Part shown: positions 1-9,557 of the stretch, piece by piece | How positions within the stretch are numbered: position 1 is the stretch's first letter | Layout: each line of letters starts with the position of its first letter | NCBI GenBank assembly: GCA_965153455.1 | Contig: OZ234495.1 | Coordinates: 5,270,001 to 5,334,000 of the forward strand | Length of the DNA stretch: 64,000 nt | Origin: Sphagnum compactum | Lineage: Eukaryota > Bryophyta > Sphagnopsida > Sphagnales | Reading direction: 5' to 3' | Made by a program: the position numbers and the translations under genes | The notes under the pieces: generated by a model | What the model saw: only the letters and a program-made list of their open reading frames with translations | Databases searched by the model: none | What the model was told of the DNA's origin: nothing

Positions 1-1332
1 AGAAAGCTTTTCTAAAGCAAAATGATATACTTTGAGATTGCATTGCTACAAGTATGAAGACAGCACAATACCTTGTATATTCTGAATTGATGGAGTCATG
101 CTTCAACTCTTTTGACTTCTTGAGTTTTTTACCATGGTGCACTGAACTCATCTTGCACCATGGCAAGTGCAATAATTAAAGAGCAATAATTACCTGCACA
201 TGCTGCAGCATTGCCACAGGAAGTTAGAATGGACTAAATTCTCTTTGTGTTGCATGCATGCTTGCTTAGAGAGCAATGCCTTACTGATCTTTGTAGTTAC
301 AAATCTTAAGAAAATTGCTGCCGCCTATCAATCCCTAATCAGACCAACATGAACAGGAACAAAAAAATGGTTTGACAATTGCCAATGCACTTTTGTTTTC
401 AATACAGATGCAGTGGCAAAAGAATCTGGCTGCCGTCCACAAATGTACCTGGGTGTGCTGCTCGTGCGGTCATTGCTGATTGCACACTGACTCCACCCAT
501 ATCCTCAAAACAGCAAACAAGGTTCAAGAGCTGGTCCTCTATACAAGCTGCAAAATTCAAACCCTATCTCTGACATGACACCCAGAAGGCCCAAGGGCTG
601 GTCTCAGTCCAGCAATACAAGCTGCAATTTAAACCCTAAATATTTCGGGTATGACACCAGGCATCTGAAATCTTCCACCACCAGGAATCTGAATCTGAAT
701 TCTTCCACCCACCAGGAATCTGAATCTGAATTGTTTCCTGAACAAGGAATTTCAGTTACAGAGACAAACTGGTTTCCAGTAGAAGGATTGGGTCTGGAGC
801 CAGAGATTCATTCCACACTCTGTGTAATTGTTGTTGTTGTGTATACAAATTGCTCAAGGAGAAAGAAAGCAAAAGACAGGAAGGAACTTGGATTGTAAGT
901 GTCTGGACAGAAGAGACTATAAAACCCAAGTAAGAATTTTGCTGAAGGGAAATAAAACAGAAGTTGATAGAGAAAAAGGCCCTGCTTTGCTTGCTTCCCA
1001 GCTGCAACAGATTCTTGCTAGTTCAGTCATTGTGAGGAAGAAGAGAAGGAGGAGGAAGAAGCCTGACTCTGAAAGCAGAAAACAGCAGCCTGAAAGCTCT
1101 TGCTAGAAGATGAAGAGGTACACAGCAAAGCATGTCCCACACCTCTGAGCTTCCCAGAACTTCAGGGTTGCAGGCCAGCACCTGACAGAATTCCACTGCC
1201 CAACCTGCAAACTCCAGAAGCAAAGCTCCATTGAACACCATCATACTCTTCTCTTCCTTCCTTTCGCCGTCTGCTTCACCAAGTAAAGTGCAAAGTAGCG
1301 TATCCTCAACAAACCAGAGAACAATAAACCCA
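1..1332. other. Upstream flank of the Trm10 gene, no supported coding
   Basis: No reading frame here resembles a known protein. About 520-735 holds imperfect local duplications: a unit with 'tacaagctgcaa' followed by 'catgacacc' or 'tatgacacc' occurs twice (about 530-585 and 590-660), and 'ccaccaggaatctgaatctg' occurs twice. About 1030-1070 is purine-rich (GAGGAAGAAG type) and 1240-1275 is pyrimidine-rich, as plant 5' leaders often are. The stretch probably carries the promoter and 5' untranslated region of the methyltransferase gene downstream. Confidence 0.5.
918..924 (+). promoter_or_regulatory. Candidate TATA box for the Trm10 gene
   Basis: TATAAAA lies about 415 bp upstream of the first in-frame ATG of the Trm10 gene and about 650 bp upstream of the ATG that matches the usual family start. 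It is the only canonical TATA match I noticed in the flank. The long implied leader makes this a weak call; transcript 5' ends would decide. Confidence 0.25.
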
Positions 1333-3350
1333 ATGGCTGATGGTATTCTCGTCAGTCTTCATCTCATCAACATGGCATCTCCTCTGCCTCTGCCTCCTCA
1401 GCTTCGAGGTTTCCAGATTGTGAACAACAACAGATTCCAAGACAAAAGCGCAAGCAGATTGTGCAGAGGAGGAGGAGGAGGAGGAGGTCTTGCTGTCTTT
1501 GGGAATGCGCAAAATAGGTTTCTTCCTCTGAGGCTCAGGTGTCTTCTCTCAAGAGGAGAAGCAGCAGCAGCTATGGAGCAGGGGAAGCAGCAGCAGCAGC
1601 TGGAGGGAAGTGGGTTTTCAGACAGGAAAGAGGCGAGAAGAGCTGCCAAGGAGAGAAAGAAACAGGAAGAAGCGACGAGACGTGAACAAGAATGGCAGGC
1701 TAAGCTTGCCACCCATTCGGAACAACAAATGGATGCCATCAGACGGAGGATTGTGGAGGTTTCGCACATGCGCAGAGAGGCTCGCAAAGCTCGGAAGCTG
1801 AAACTGGAGCAGGCTATGCAAATGGGTGCTCCGGATATTGTCATCGATCTCGAGTTCTCGCATCTTATGACCACATCACAGCTTTCCAGCTTGATGCAAC
1901 AGGTAAGGAAGGAAAGAAACCCCATTCCCCTGAACCCCAGAATTCCCCCAATCTCTTCTTCTTCAAGTCATAAACCTTCAAAACTTCAGATTGCTCTTCT
2001 ACACCCACAATCAAGATCAAGAGCATGTTATGCTTGCATGATCTTGTACTCACAATCAGGATCAAGAGCATGTTGATGCTGCATGATGCTCTTGTACCCA
2101 CAATCAAGAGCAAGAGCATGTGCTGCTGCATGCTCTTGTATCACATCTGACATGAACCTGCAACCTTCCCACAGACAGGTAGGTCTTCTTTCAGTATCAG
2201 AGAAGACATCTACTGCAGAAAAACACAGCCACAAAATGCACATTCAGGCCTGCAAATGCCAAGGTAGAAAATCATATGCTCTTGATTTTACAGGATCCTT
2301 GCATCTATCTATAGTGGATAATCTGTGCCACATGCACATGGAATTGAAGTTGTTTGGTGTACTGTATACCTCCATTGGCTTACAGAAGAATCCATGACAC
2401 AAAAAAAGGGTGAAGTTTTGTTATGGTGCCAACGGGAAGGCAGCTACACCATGCTGGCTTTCTGTAACAGGCTGCACAGGGATTGTTGCAGATGCACTCA
2501 CAAGATTCAAGGATCCCACCAATGGTTTAGGGTGCATGCATGCAGGATTGAAGTTGTTTGGTGTCCTGTATACCTTCTCTTTGCTTATAGAAGAATCCAT
2601 GACACAAAACACAGGTGAAGTTTTGTTATGGTGCCAATGGGAAGGCAGCTATGCCATGCCGGCTTTCTGTAACGAGCTGCAGAGGAATTGTTGCAGATGA
2701 GCTTGACAAGATTCAAGGCTCCCAGCAATGGTTCATCAACAAGGAGGAGCGATGTTGGTTGCAAGTGTTTGAGAGGAGGAAGACAGATCTTGTTTACTTG
2801 ACTGCTGATTCGCCCAACTTATTAACTGCTGTAGATCCTGCTGGAGTATACATTGTGGGCGGGATTGTGGACCGAAACCAGTGGAAAGGTGCAACACTCA
2901 TGAAGGCTATGAATCTCGGCATTTCACATGCAAAGCTCCCTATTGGAGAGCACTTGAAATTGACGACTTCAGAGGTACAAACTTCAGTTGCCATTCCTTT
3001 ACCTTTTTTTCTGTTTCTTCACAAAATCTTGTCCATGGTTTAAAGCATGAAGTAAGTGTCCTATCTTTGTGGTTGAGCAAGCTGCAATGGCAGTGGCAGT
3101 TTTTCTCTGGAAGAGATTGAATTTCTAGTCAAATTCCTACCCTCGCTCTTTCCATATCTTCATTCAGGTTTTACATGTGATATACAAACAACAGGTTCTC
3201 ACAGTGAATCAAGTTGTGGAGGTTCTGTTACGAGCATTGGAGCTCCAAGATCTACCACAAGCTTTTCTCCAAGCAATCCCCTCAAGAAAAAGAGAAGTGA
3301 ATTTGGCTGTTCCTCCTTATCATGAAGAAGAAGGAGAAGAAAAAAAATGA
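1333..3350 (+). CDS. TRM10: tRNA (guanine(9)-N1)-methyltransferase, Trm10 family, 3 exons
   Basis: Predicted SPOUT-fold enzyme that methylates N1 of guanine 9 in tRNA using S-adenosylmethionine. Exons are 1333-1902, 2615-2974 and 3195-3350. All junctions are GT-AG and phase 0 (CAACAG/gtaagg, acacag/GTG, TCAGAG/gtacaa, aacag/GTT), giving 361 residues. A basic, charged helix (about residues 95-165, rich in RRAAKERKKQEE-type runs) precedes the catalytic domain, as in the family. Motifs: CYGANG (194-199), YLTADSPN (251-258), GGIVDRN with the presumed catalytic Asp 276, KLPIGEHLK, and LTVNQVVEVLL opening exon 3. The tail is acidic and lysine-rich (EEEGEEKK). In-frame ATGs at 1333, 1372 and 1573 are possible starts. 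The 1573 start gives 281 residues and best matches the family start; the earlier ones add an Arg/Ser/Gly-rich, transit-peptide-like leader. Identity is firm; the start codon is not. Confidence 0.9.
1990..2145 (+). repeat. Minisatellite in Trm10 intron 1 (about 45-48 bp x 3)
   Basis: Three imperfect units, each with 'cacaatca', 'agagcatg' and 'gctcttgta'-like blocks, start near 2006, 2051 and 2099. The array lies wholly inside intron 1 of the Trm10 gene. Several 'agagcatg' / 'catgctct' pairs are mutually complementary, so the transcript could form small hairpins. Confidence 0.75.
2343..2735 (+). repeat. Tandem duplication covering the 3' end of intron 1 and the start of Trm10 exon 2
   Basis: Copy 1 (about 2343-2529) and copy 2 (about 2547-2735) align over their length with an offset of 204-206 bp. 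Copy 2 includes the real acceptor (acacag) and the first 40 or so codons of exon 2. Copy 1 carries the matching coding piece (2410-2529), still open and recognisable (CYGANGKAA), but the acceptor is changed to 'aaaaaaaggg' and the segment lacks the rest of the exon. Copy 1 is best read as a decayed pseudo-exon within intron 1. Confidence 0.85.
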
Positions 3351-4949
3351 GACCAACCCATCCGAGGGTTTGTGTCCATGGGTATTCTTCATAGTGAAAA
3401 TATCTCTTCAATTACAAGGTGTGGTGGAATCCTATCACTCTTATCACGGACCGACCCATTACTGATTAACTCTATATGGATCCATGGCATGACCAACTTT
3501 GAAGGAGTGAACATTCCTGGCATCTTATTGTCAATTTATGCATATCTTACTAGAAAGAAGGGAGCATCAGCTGTTATGTGCCCCCCTTTGTCTGTCATGT
3601 TTTAGTGTTGCTTGTGTTTAGATAGCAACCCTAAGCATGCATACCCTTTGTGATGTTGTTTCTTAGCACACTACTTGCAGATGTAGAGGAGCCTTTCAAA
3701 GATGGGTTGCGTGCATATCCAAAGAAAGTCTGGCCATTTATTTATTGATTGCAAAGAAAACCCTATACAGATGCTGAAAGTTGGTCTTGTGTTGCAAACA
3801 GACTGTCTTGGCCGCAGGACCTCAAATTAAGGAACACCCAACATGAGGAGCTTCCTCTGCATAAAGAAACCAGGTTGATTTCTTTCTCTTTCCAGCATTT
3901 CCTTTTTTAGTCAGACTAGGAGCCTGCTTGCAGGCTGGCAGGAGGCTTTCCTTTTTGCTTTCTAAGTGTGTCAGCTTCATTTTTGGCACGGTGGAAATTT
4001 CACAGGTGTCTGTTACATATTCCTGTAATACCCTGGCAATCAGCACTGTTGATTTTCTGTAATGTGCCAGTACTGATAGGCGAGCTATTCTGGTTTCAAA
4101 CAAGCAGGTATTAACAAAGGGAAATCAGCCCTGGTTCTTTATGAACATCAAGATGCATGGTGCTGTACTGGAAAGAGGCAGGTATACAACATTCACAATT
4201 CAAATAGAAAGAGGATGATGGGCCCCCCCCTATGTGGTGTGATAGAAAAGGAGCCCTATGGAGCAGGTTAAGGACGGCAGGAGAGCAGAATAGGCCTGGA
4301 GAATTAGCCTGAAATAGGGACTAATCATGGGAAAACTGTGTGAAGGGTTGAGGGGGGGGGGGGGGAGCTATGGGAGGAGAAATGGTGAGGAAGGGAACAG
4401 GGATGGAAAATGTGGACTAGAGGAAGCTTTTTGTGTATGGGGGAGAGAGGAAATTTTGGTGTGCAACAGGGAGGATGATGACTGTGCAAAAGCTGGTTAG
4501 TAATTGCAAAGTAGCCTTGGTGAGCATTATGAAATACATTGGATGATGGAATGCATTGGATTACAGGTCACCCAGTAATTCTTGTAGTGTTAGAAACTAT
4601 ACTAGATAGGTGGTCCTCCTGCACTACAGCCTGAGTCTTTTTGAGGCTTTGGGTGCTGCTTACCATGGTCAGAAAAGTTTGTACTAGCATTTTTCGGCCA
4701 AAGAAACCTCTAACAGAAAAGTGAAGGAATGCAACCAGCTGAAGATTTCATAGTGCATCCTTCTGGACCAGGTATGTATGGTTTGGCATAAGTGCCATAA
4801 GATGGAGGTGGTTGGTTTCAACTTAAAACAGAAACTGGTTTTGTATAACATGATCTTAGCACTCCTCTTCAAGGACATTGATGTGAACAGATTTGATAAA
4901 ACTGGTGGTGTTGAAACCCATTACAAGGGTCAAAGACTCTTTCCTTCAC
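3351..4949. other. 3' flank of the Trm10 gene, no supported coding
   Basis: Probably starts with the 3' untranslated region. No frame resembles a known protein. A run of 14 G lies at 4352-4365 and a run of C near 4213. No mobile element is recognisable before the copia remnant at about 4950. Confidence 0.5.
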
Positions 4950-6100
4950 ACTCTTAATGGGGGTAGGATGGGCTCCACTTCAGAACCCATAGGTTACAAG
5001 TTGCTATCCATGGTGCAAGAACACCCACCCACTTAGTTGTAGACCTTCTAGGGTTTAGTGCCACCACCTGAATTGGCATAACAATATCCAAGGATTGGAC
5101 TACTATGATTGGGTTTTCCTCCATGCTACAACCAAATGACTTTGGAATGTCAAAATAGTTCAATGCTCTCTTCACAACACATCATTGTGTTTGTGTGTGG
5201 ATTGTTTAGACGCTTCATGAATTATTGCTAAGACTCCCATTGTCCATGAAAGATTGGCAATCATGGCATATGTGACGTTCCCCACACCTTGTCAAAATGG
5301 CAATTTGGCTCCTAGGAAATTTTATAAACAATTCCATAGGAATTGAAACATCTCTATGGTCCCTTATGCTAAACTTCTTGGAATTGTTCCCAATGTATTT
5401 TGGGGTTGACTTACCTACAACTCTAGCCTATAGGACTCAAACCACTCATTCTATTTCTTTTCAAGAAGACGTCTTCGGATCATTGTATCTCTCCTATGTC
5501 ATATGTAATAATAGGATCATCCACATACGTAGCAACAATGACTTTTGGCTTTGTGCTTTGGATTGGAACATTATGATCCAAATGCAATTGACTGAAGTTA
5601 TCAATTTAAAGTGTAAGTTCACTTATCATATAAAGCCCTTGATGAGCATTTGAGCCCATATGTTGCCTAAACCATGTGCTACTTGTTGTGGTCTTGTACT
5701 CCTTGAGGTCGTTCCAGTAAATGCTTTTTATTTCAAATTCCCATTTGAAAGTTTTAGTGACCACATCCAGGTCATGCATTTCTAGGTCCTTAATAGATTC
5801 CAAATCAAACAAGTTAAGTTGATGTAAACTTTGCCACTAGAGGAAAGGTTTGTGTATAGGTAATCAATTCCATTAGGTTCCAAGTTCCTATTCATAGTTA
5901 GTGCCACCTTATAATATCCATTAATTTCCCCCAACAGCTCTATTTTGGCTTGAGAATCCATTTTCTGCCAATTACTTCTCTCTTAATTAAGGGATAATTC
6001 AACAAGTGACTAGATTTTTCTCTCTTCAAGACATCTCAACTTAAAATCAATTTCAGTCTACTGGTTTTACATTATCTCCATTTTCTATCTCTTTGTAAGT
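4950..6100 (-). mobile_element. Ty1/copia retrotransposon remnant (reverse transcriptase to RNase H)
   Basis: Read on the minus strand with several frame changes, this recalls the copia polyprotein order. Near 5960 is a KWI segment, then GIDYLYT and FPLVAKFTS near 5860, matching the family's GIDYEETFAPVAK region. Next come DLDVVTKTF (DVKTAFL-like, about 5755), an ALYG-like LYMIS segment near 5630, YVDDPIIT near 5525 (the YVDD catalytic motif), VSIPMEL near 5345, and finally KRALNYF, ENPIIV and RRSTT near 5170-5045, matching the RNase H region. Stops and frameshifts break every frame, so it cannot be active. No LTRs were recognised at either side. Any single piece would be weak; the correct order of six motifs carries the call. 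Confidence 0.7.
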
Positions 6101-6549
6101 TGCCACCTTTGACTATCCAACCATTCTCTAGTGTGCATAATAGAATTATATAACCCTACAAATCCCTTTTGCAGACATCTCCACTTTAAATTGTCACATC
6201 CCAAGATTATTGTTATTGATTTTATTTTTTTCATACTTGTTCCAACTCACCATCATTATCACCTTCATCCCAAGCTTCAATGCCTTCGTCTTTATCATTG
6301 TCAAGTTGTTAAAAGTTTCTAACTTCACAATTTATTGCATGTTTTTATAAATTTTTATTATGGATTTTGTACCTTGTTTTCTTTCCAAGATGTTAAAGTA
6401 ATCCACAAAACCTAGGAGCAAAACCCTGGGTTTCATTGAAACTGAGGTTGATAGTCAACATGCAAGATGGGACTGCTAAAGGAAAATAACAAAAGAAGAA
6501 ACTCAAATTTCCTCAACTTAGGATGACTTGAGTTTCCTTTTGTTTCTTG

Positions 6550-7560
6550 TGTTTTGCCTATGTATAGGTGATTATCTAGGGGTGTAGCTATATTATGGGA
6601 TACTCCAAGAATTAGTTGGGGATTTCTTAAGCTAGGGCATACCTAGAAATTACCTAAGGATTTACCTAGGTTATTAGATACATCGTGGACTTAGTGGGTT
6701 ACCTAAGGCCTACTTAGGGAATCTAAGGAAACATCTAAAGACTTACCCAGAAATACCTACTGCAATTGTGGGATATGTAAGGGCTACTTTAAAAACTACA
6801 TTGAACCTACTTAGGGGAATACTTAGGGTTTATCAAAAATCTATTTAGGGAACTATAGAAGGCCTACTTAGAAAGCTACCTATCAACTAATTAGGGAGAC
6901 AACTAAGGTCCTACCTACCTTATGGGCTAAGGGACTACCTAAGGCTTACCTAAGAGACTACTTAAGGAGACACATAGGGACTTGCCTAGGTTATGGAATA
7001 CATAATGGTTACTTAAGGGGTTACATAGAGCCTATTCGTGAGACTATTTCTAAGGATTTCTTCGGTTACAGGATGCCTAAAGATTATTTAAGGGCCTACT
7101 TAGGCTCAATTCATCTTGCAAAAGGAGCTACATAAAGCCTACATATGAAACTATTTAAAGCTGACTCATAACCCTTATGTAAACCTTTAAATAATCTTTG
7201 AGCATCCCTTAATTTAAATAGGTCCCTAAGTAGCTTTATGTAGCACCTTAAGTAGTCCATGTCGAACCCCTATATAGGTTTTTGATACCCTTAGGTAAAC
7301 CATATGTAATTTCCCCGTGTAAGTATTTTGTCATCCTTATCTTATGTAAGTAGATGGGTAACTAGCCCATAGGTGGGTAAGAAGGCCTTAACTTAGTTAG
7401 CCCCTACTTATATCCTCTTCTAATTTATGTCACCATAACTTAGGTGAACGACAGTCTAATTATGAAGAAAATCATGATGATCATCTTTAATTAGTGATCT
7501 TCACTTTGATAGTGACTTTGATCCTCATTGTAGCTCAAAAGGAAGGATGAGTGAATATAG
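6550..7560. repeat. Degenerate TACCTAAGG / CTACTTAGGG-rich repeat element
   Basis: For about 850 bp the sequence keeps returning to short variants of 'gggactacctaagg' and 'cctacttaggg', with both orientations mixed because CCTAGG and CCTAAGG are near-palindromic. The 3' part (7440-7560), reverse-complemented, matches 62760-62850 (shared blocks include 'ccttttgagcta' and 'tcaaagtgaagatc'), so the two places hold one element in opposite orientations. No coding was found. The type of element is unknown. Confidence 0.65.
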
Positions 7561-9059
7561 TGAGGACCAAAGTTCGGCCCAAAGTAAAGGTTATTTCAAG
7601 GATAACTTTTCTATCGCAATTTGAGTCCTTAAATTCTCATGATTTTCTTCAAAAAGTAAACACATCTTTGCTTGTGGCTTGCTTTGGAATAAAGAATCAA
7701 CACCATTCTAATGATGATTACCTTCTTATTGTCTAGGTCCCACAACTTATATAGGTTTTATTACATATTGACTTTAAAATCACAAACATGCATTTCAAAT
7801 TTTTGGGATCAAGCTTTTCGCCATTTGCTTAGGTTTAGGAGTGAACTTCTCCTTCCTAGACACCTACATTCTATTATAGGTTTTTCTTTTAAACATTCCC
7901 CACTTCTTGTGTGGCCATTGTTTCTAGTGTATTCATTAATTGTGTCATTCATGAAAACATTGCAATCGTTATTGTTTGTGACCAAAATTTTAATGTAAAC
8001 CCCTTTTGGTGAAATATTGCGTGTGATTTTTTTTCTGAAATTCTATTTTTAAAATTCAGCCATCCAATTCGATCAAGGTGTGTAAAGTATAACCCATTGA
8101 TATTTAAATCTTATTTTCTACAATAGTTTTGGAAGTTTCAAAGGCAAAATAGTCCACCATTATTGAATATAAAAAGGTATTTTCTTTCTTGTGAAGTTCT
8201 CAACAAGGGCTTTTCACTTTTTAAAGGTCTCCTCAAAACCCCTCATTTCAATTTTTTAAAGTTTAAAAATTACGGTTTTTTTTGGTCTCATTTTGGTTCA
8301 AACTCAAAACCTAAGTAGTCAACATTACAATTTCCATCTTGACCACCAAATATTGAGTTGTGCTTAAGGCTTCCCCTCATTGTTGTCTCGAAGCCTATAT
8401 CAAGACATACAAAATAATCCATGAAAATATACATACAACTAACATCTCTTTCTCTCTCTATCTCTCTCTTTTCCAATTTTGTGATATAGAAATTTGGTGA
8501 GTTTTTTTAAAAATTAGAAAGATTAGTCGAATTTACACTAGAGAAATCAAAAAATTCTAAAAGTTTCCCATACTTCAAAAAAGACAAAATTTGTCCACCA
8601 AAAAAAAGAAAAAAAAAACTATGATTTTTTTCTAACCACACCTCAAGTTATTTTTTAATTATTCCTAGTTACCAAATGCAGCTGATATGAGTCATGATCA
8701 TCATCAAGTCTGGTGAATAAATCCCAAATTAATAATTGAACAGTGGGCATATTAATTACAATGTTGCAGTCATGGATGGAAGGAAGTAATGTGTGATATT
8801 TACAATATTTTTCAGTCAAATAAACAAGTTCCGTCGTCCTTTTCATCTCATCAGATGGCTCTAACATTCTTTGAGAACAAAACTGATTTTGTACTTTTCT
8901 CGCAAGGAAGGAATACTTACTCCCTCTCTCTAGTAAGTAGAGCATTAAAGTCTTCTTCCCGCCACTGTAATTGGGAAGAGCTCTTGTTGAACTTGCAGTT
9001 CCAAGTGGGTACAAGTGCACATGCCTCCATATCTCTGCAGAAAAAGGCCATCCAGGTGC
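7561..9059. other. AT-rich stretch without supported coding
   Basis: Mostly A/T-rich DNA with homopolymer runs (8580-8625) and a short (TC)n tract near 8447-8470. Nothing here resembles a known protein or RNA on either strand. Confidence 0.5.
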
Positions 9060-9400
9060 CACCAAAGTCTTGTTTTGGTGCCCCCCCCCGCCCCACCAAA
9101 AAAACCAAAAGTCTCGTTTCTGGTCCATTTGTGATGTACCCAAAAACAAAAAAAGTCTTGTTTTTTGGTCCACTTCTGTTTTGCCCCTCCCCCCCCACTC
9201 CCAAAAAAAAAGATCTTGTGCTTGGTCCACTTGTGACATACCCAAAAACAAAATGTCTTGTTTTCGGTCCACTTGTATCCCCCCAAAAAAATTCTTGTTT
9301 TCAGGGACGCTTATGTGCCCCCAAAAAAAAGTCTTGCATTTGTCTTCTTCCCCCACCCCACCCCACCAAATAGAGAAAAAAGTCTTGTGTTTTGGGCTGG
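9060..9400 (+). repeat. Minisatellite, about 8 units of 'aaaagtcttgttttggtcc' type
   Basis: Units of roughly 35-50 bp share a core 'gtcttgtttttggtccactt' followed by a C-rich or 'tacccaaaaacaaaa' spacer. The core starts near 9067, 9108, 9155, 9211, 9254, 9292, 9330 and 9380. Strand asymmetry is strong: C and A runs on the plus strand, G and T runs on the minus strand. It lies about 160 bp beyond the 3' end of the minus-strand six-exon gene. Confidence 0.8.
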
Positions 9401-9423
9401 TGGATTTGAAAGCAAATTTTCTT

Positions 9424-9445
9424 CTCGCTCGCTCGCTCGCTCGCT
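9424..9445. repeat. (CTCG)n microsatellite, 5 units
   Basis: Five tandem CTCG units lie just downstream, in the gene's direction, of the stop codon of the minus-strand gene at 9558. Confidence 0.9.
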
Positions 9446-9557
9446 GGGTGGCGTTGATGATTAGGGTGGCGCCAAATTAGTTTAATTAATTAAATATTAG
9501 CGCCGGCAATTAGGGCCAAAACGTGCAAGGGGCGGGGGGAAAGGGAGGGTGTCAGAG

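Noticed and set aside
575-1106. Two overlapping plus-strand open frames before the Trm10 gene
   Set aside because: No recognisable domain, low-complexity and repeat-derived content, and no splice link to the gene; more likely leader or promoter DNA.
8655-9373. Long overlapping frames on both strands (up to 233 codons)
   Set aside because: They run through the minisatellite and its A/C runs; open in several frames at once because of the repeat, not because of coding selection.
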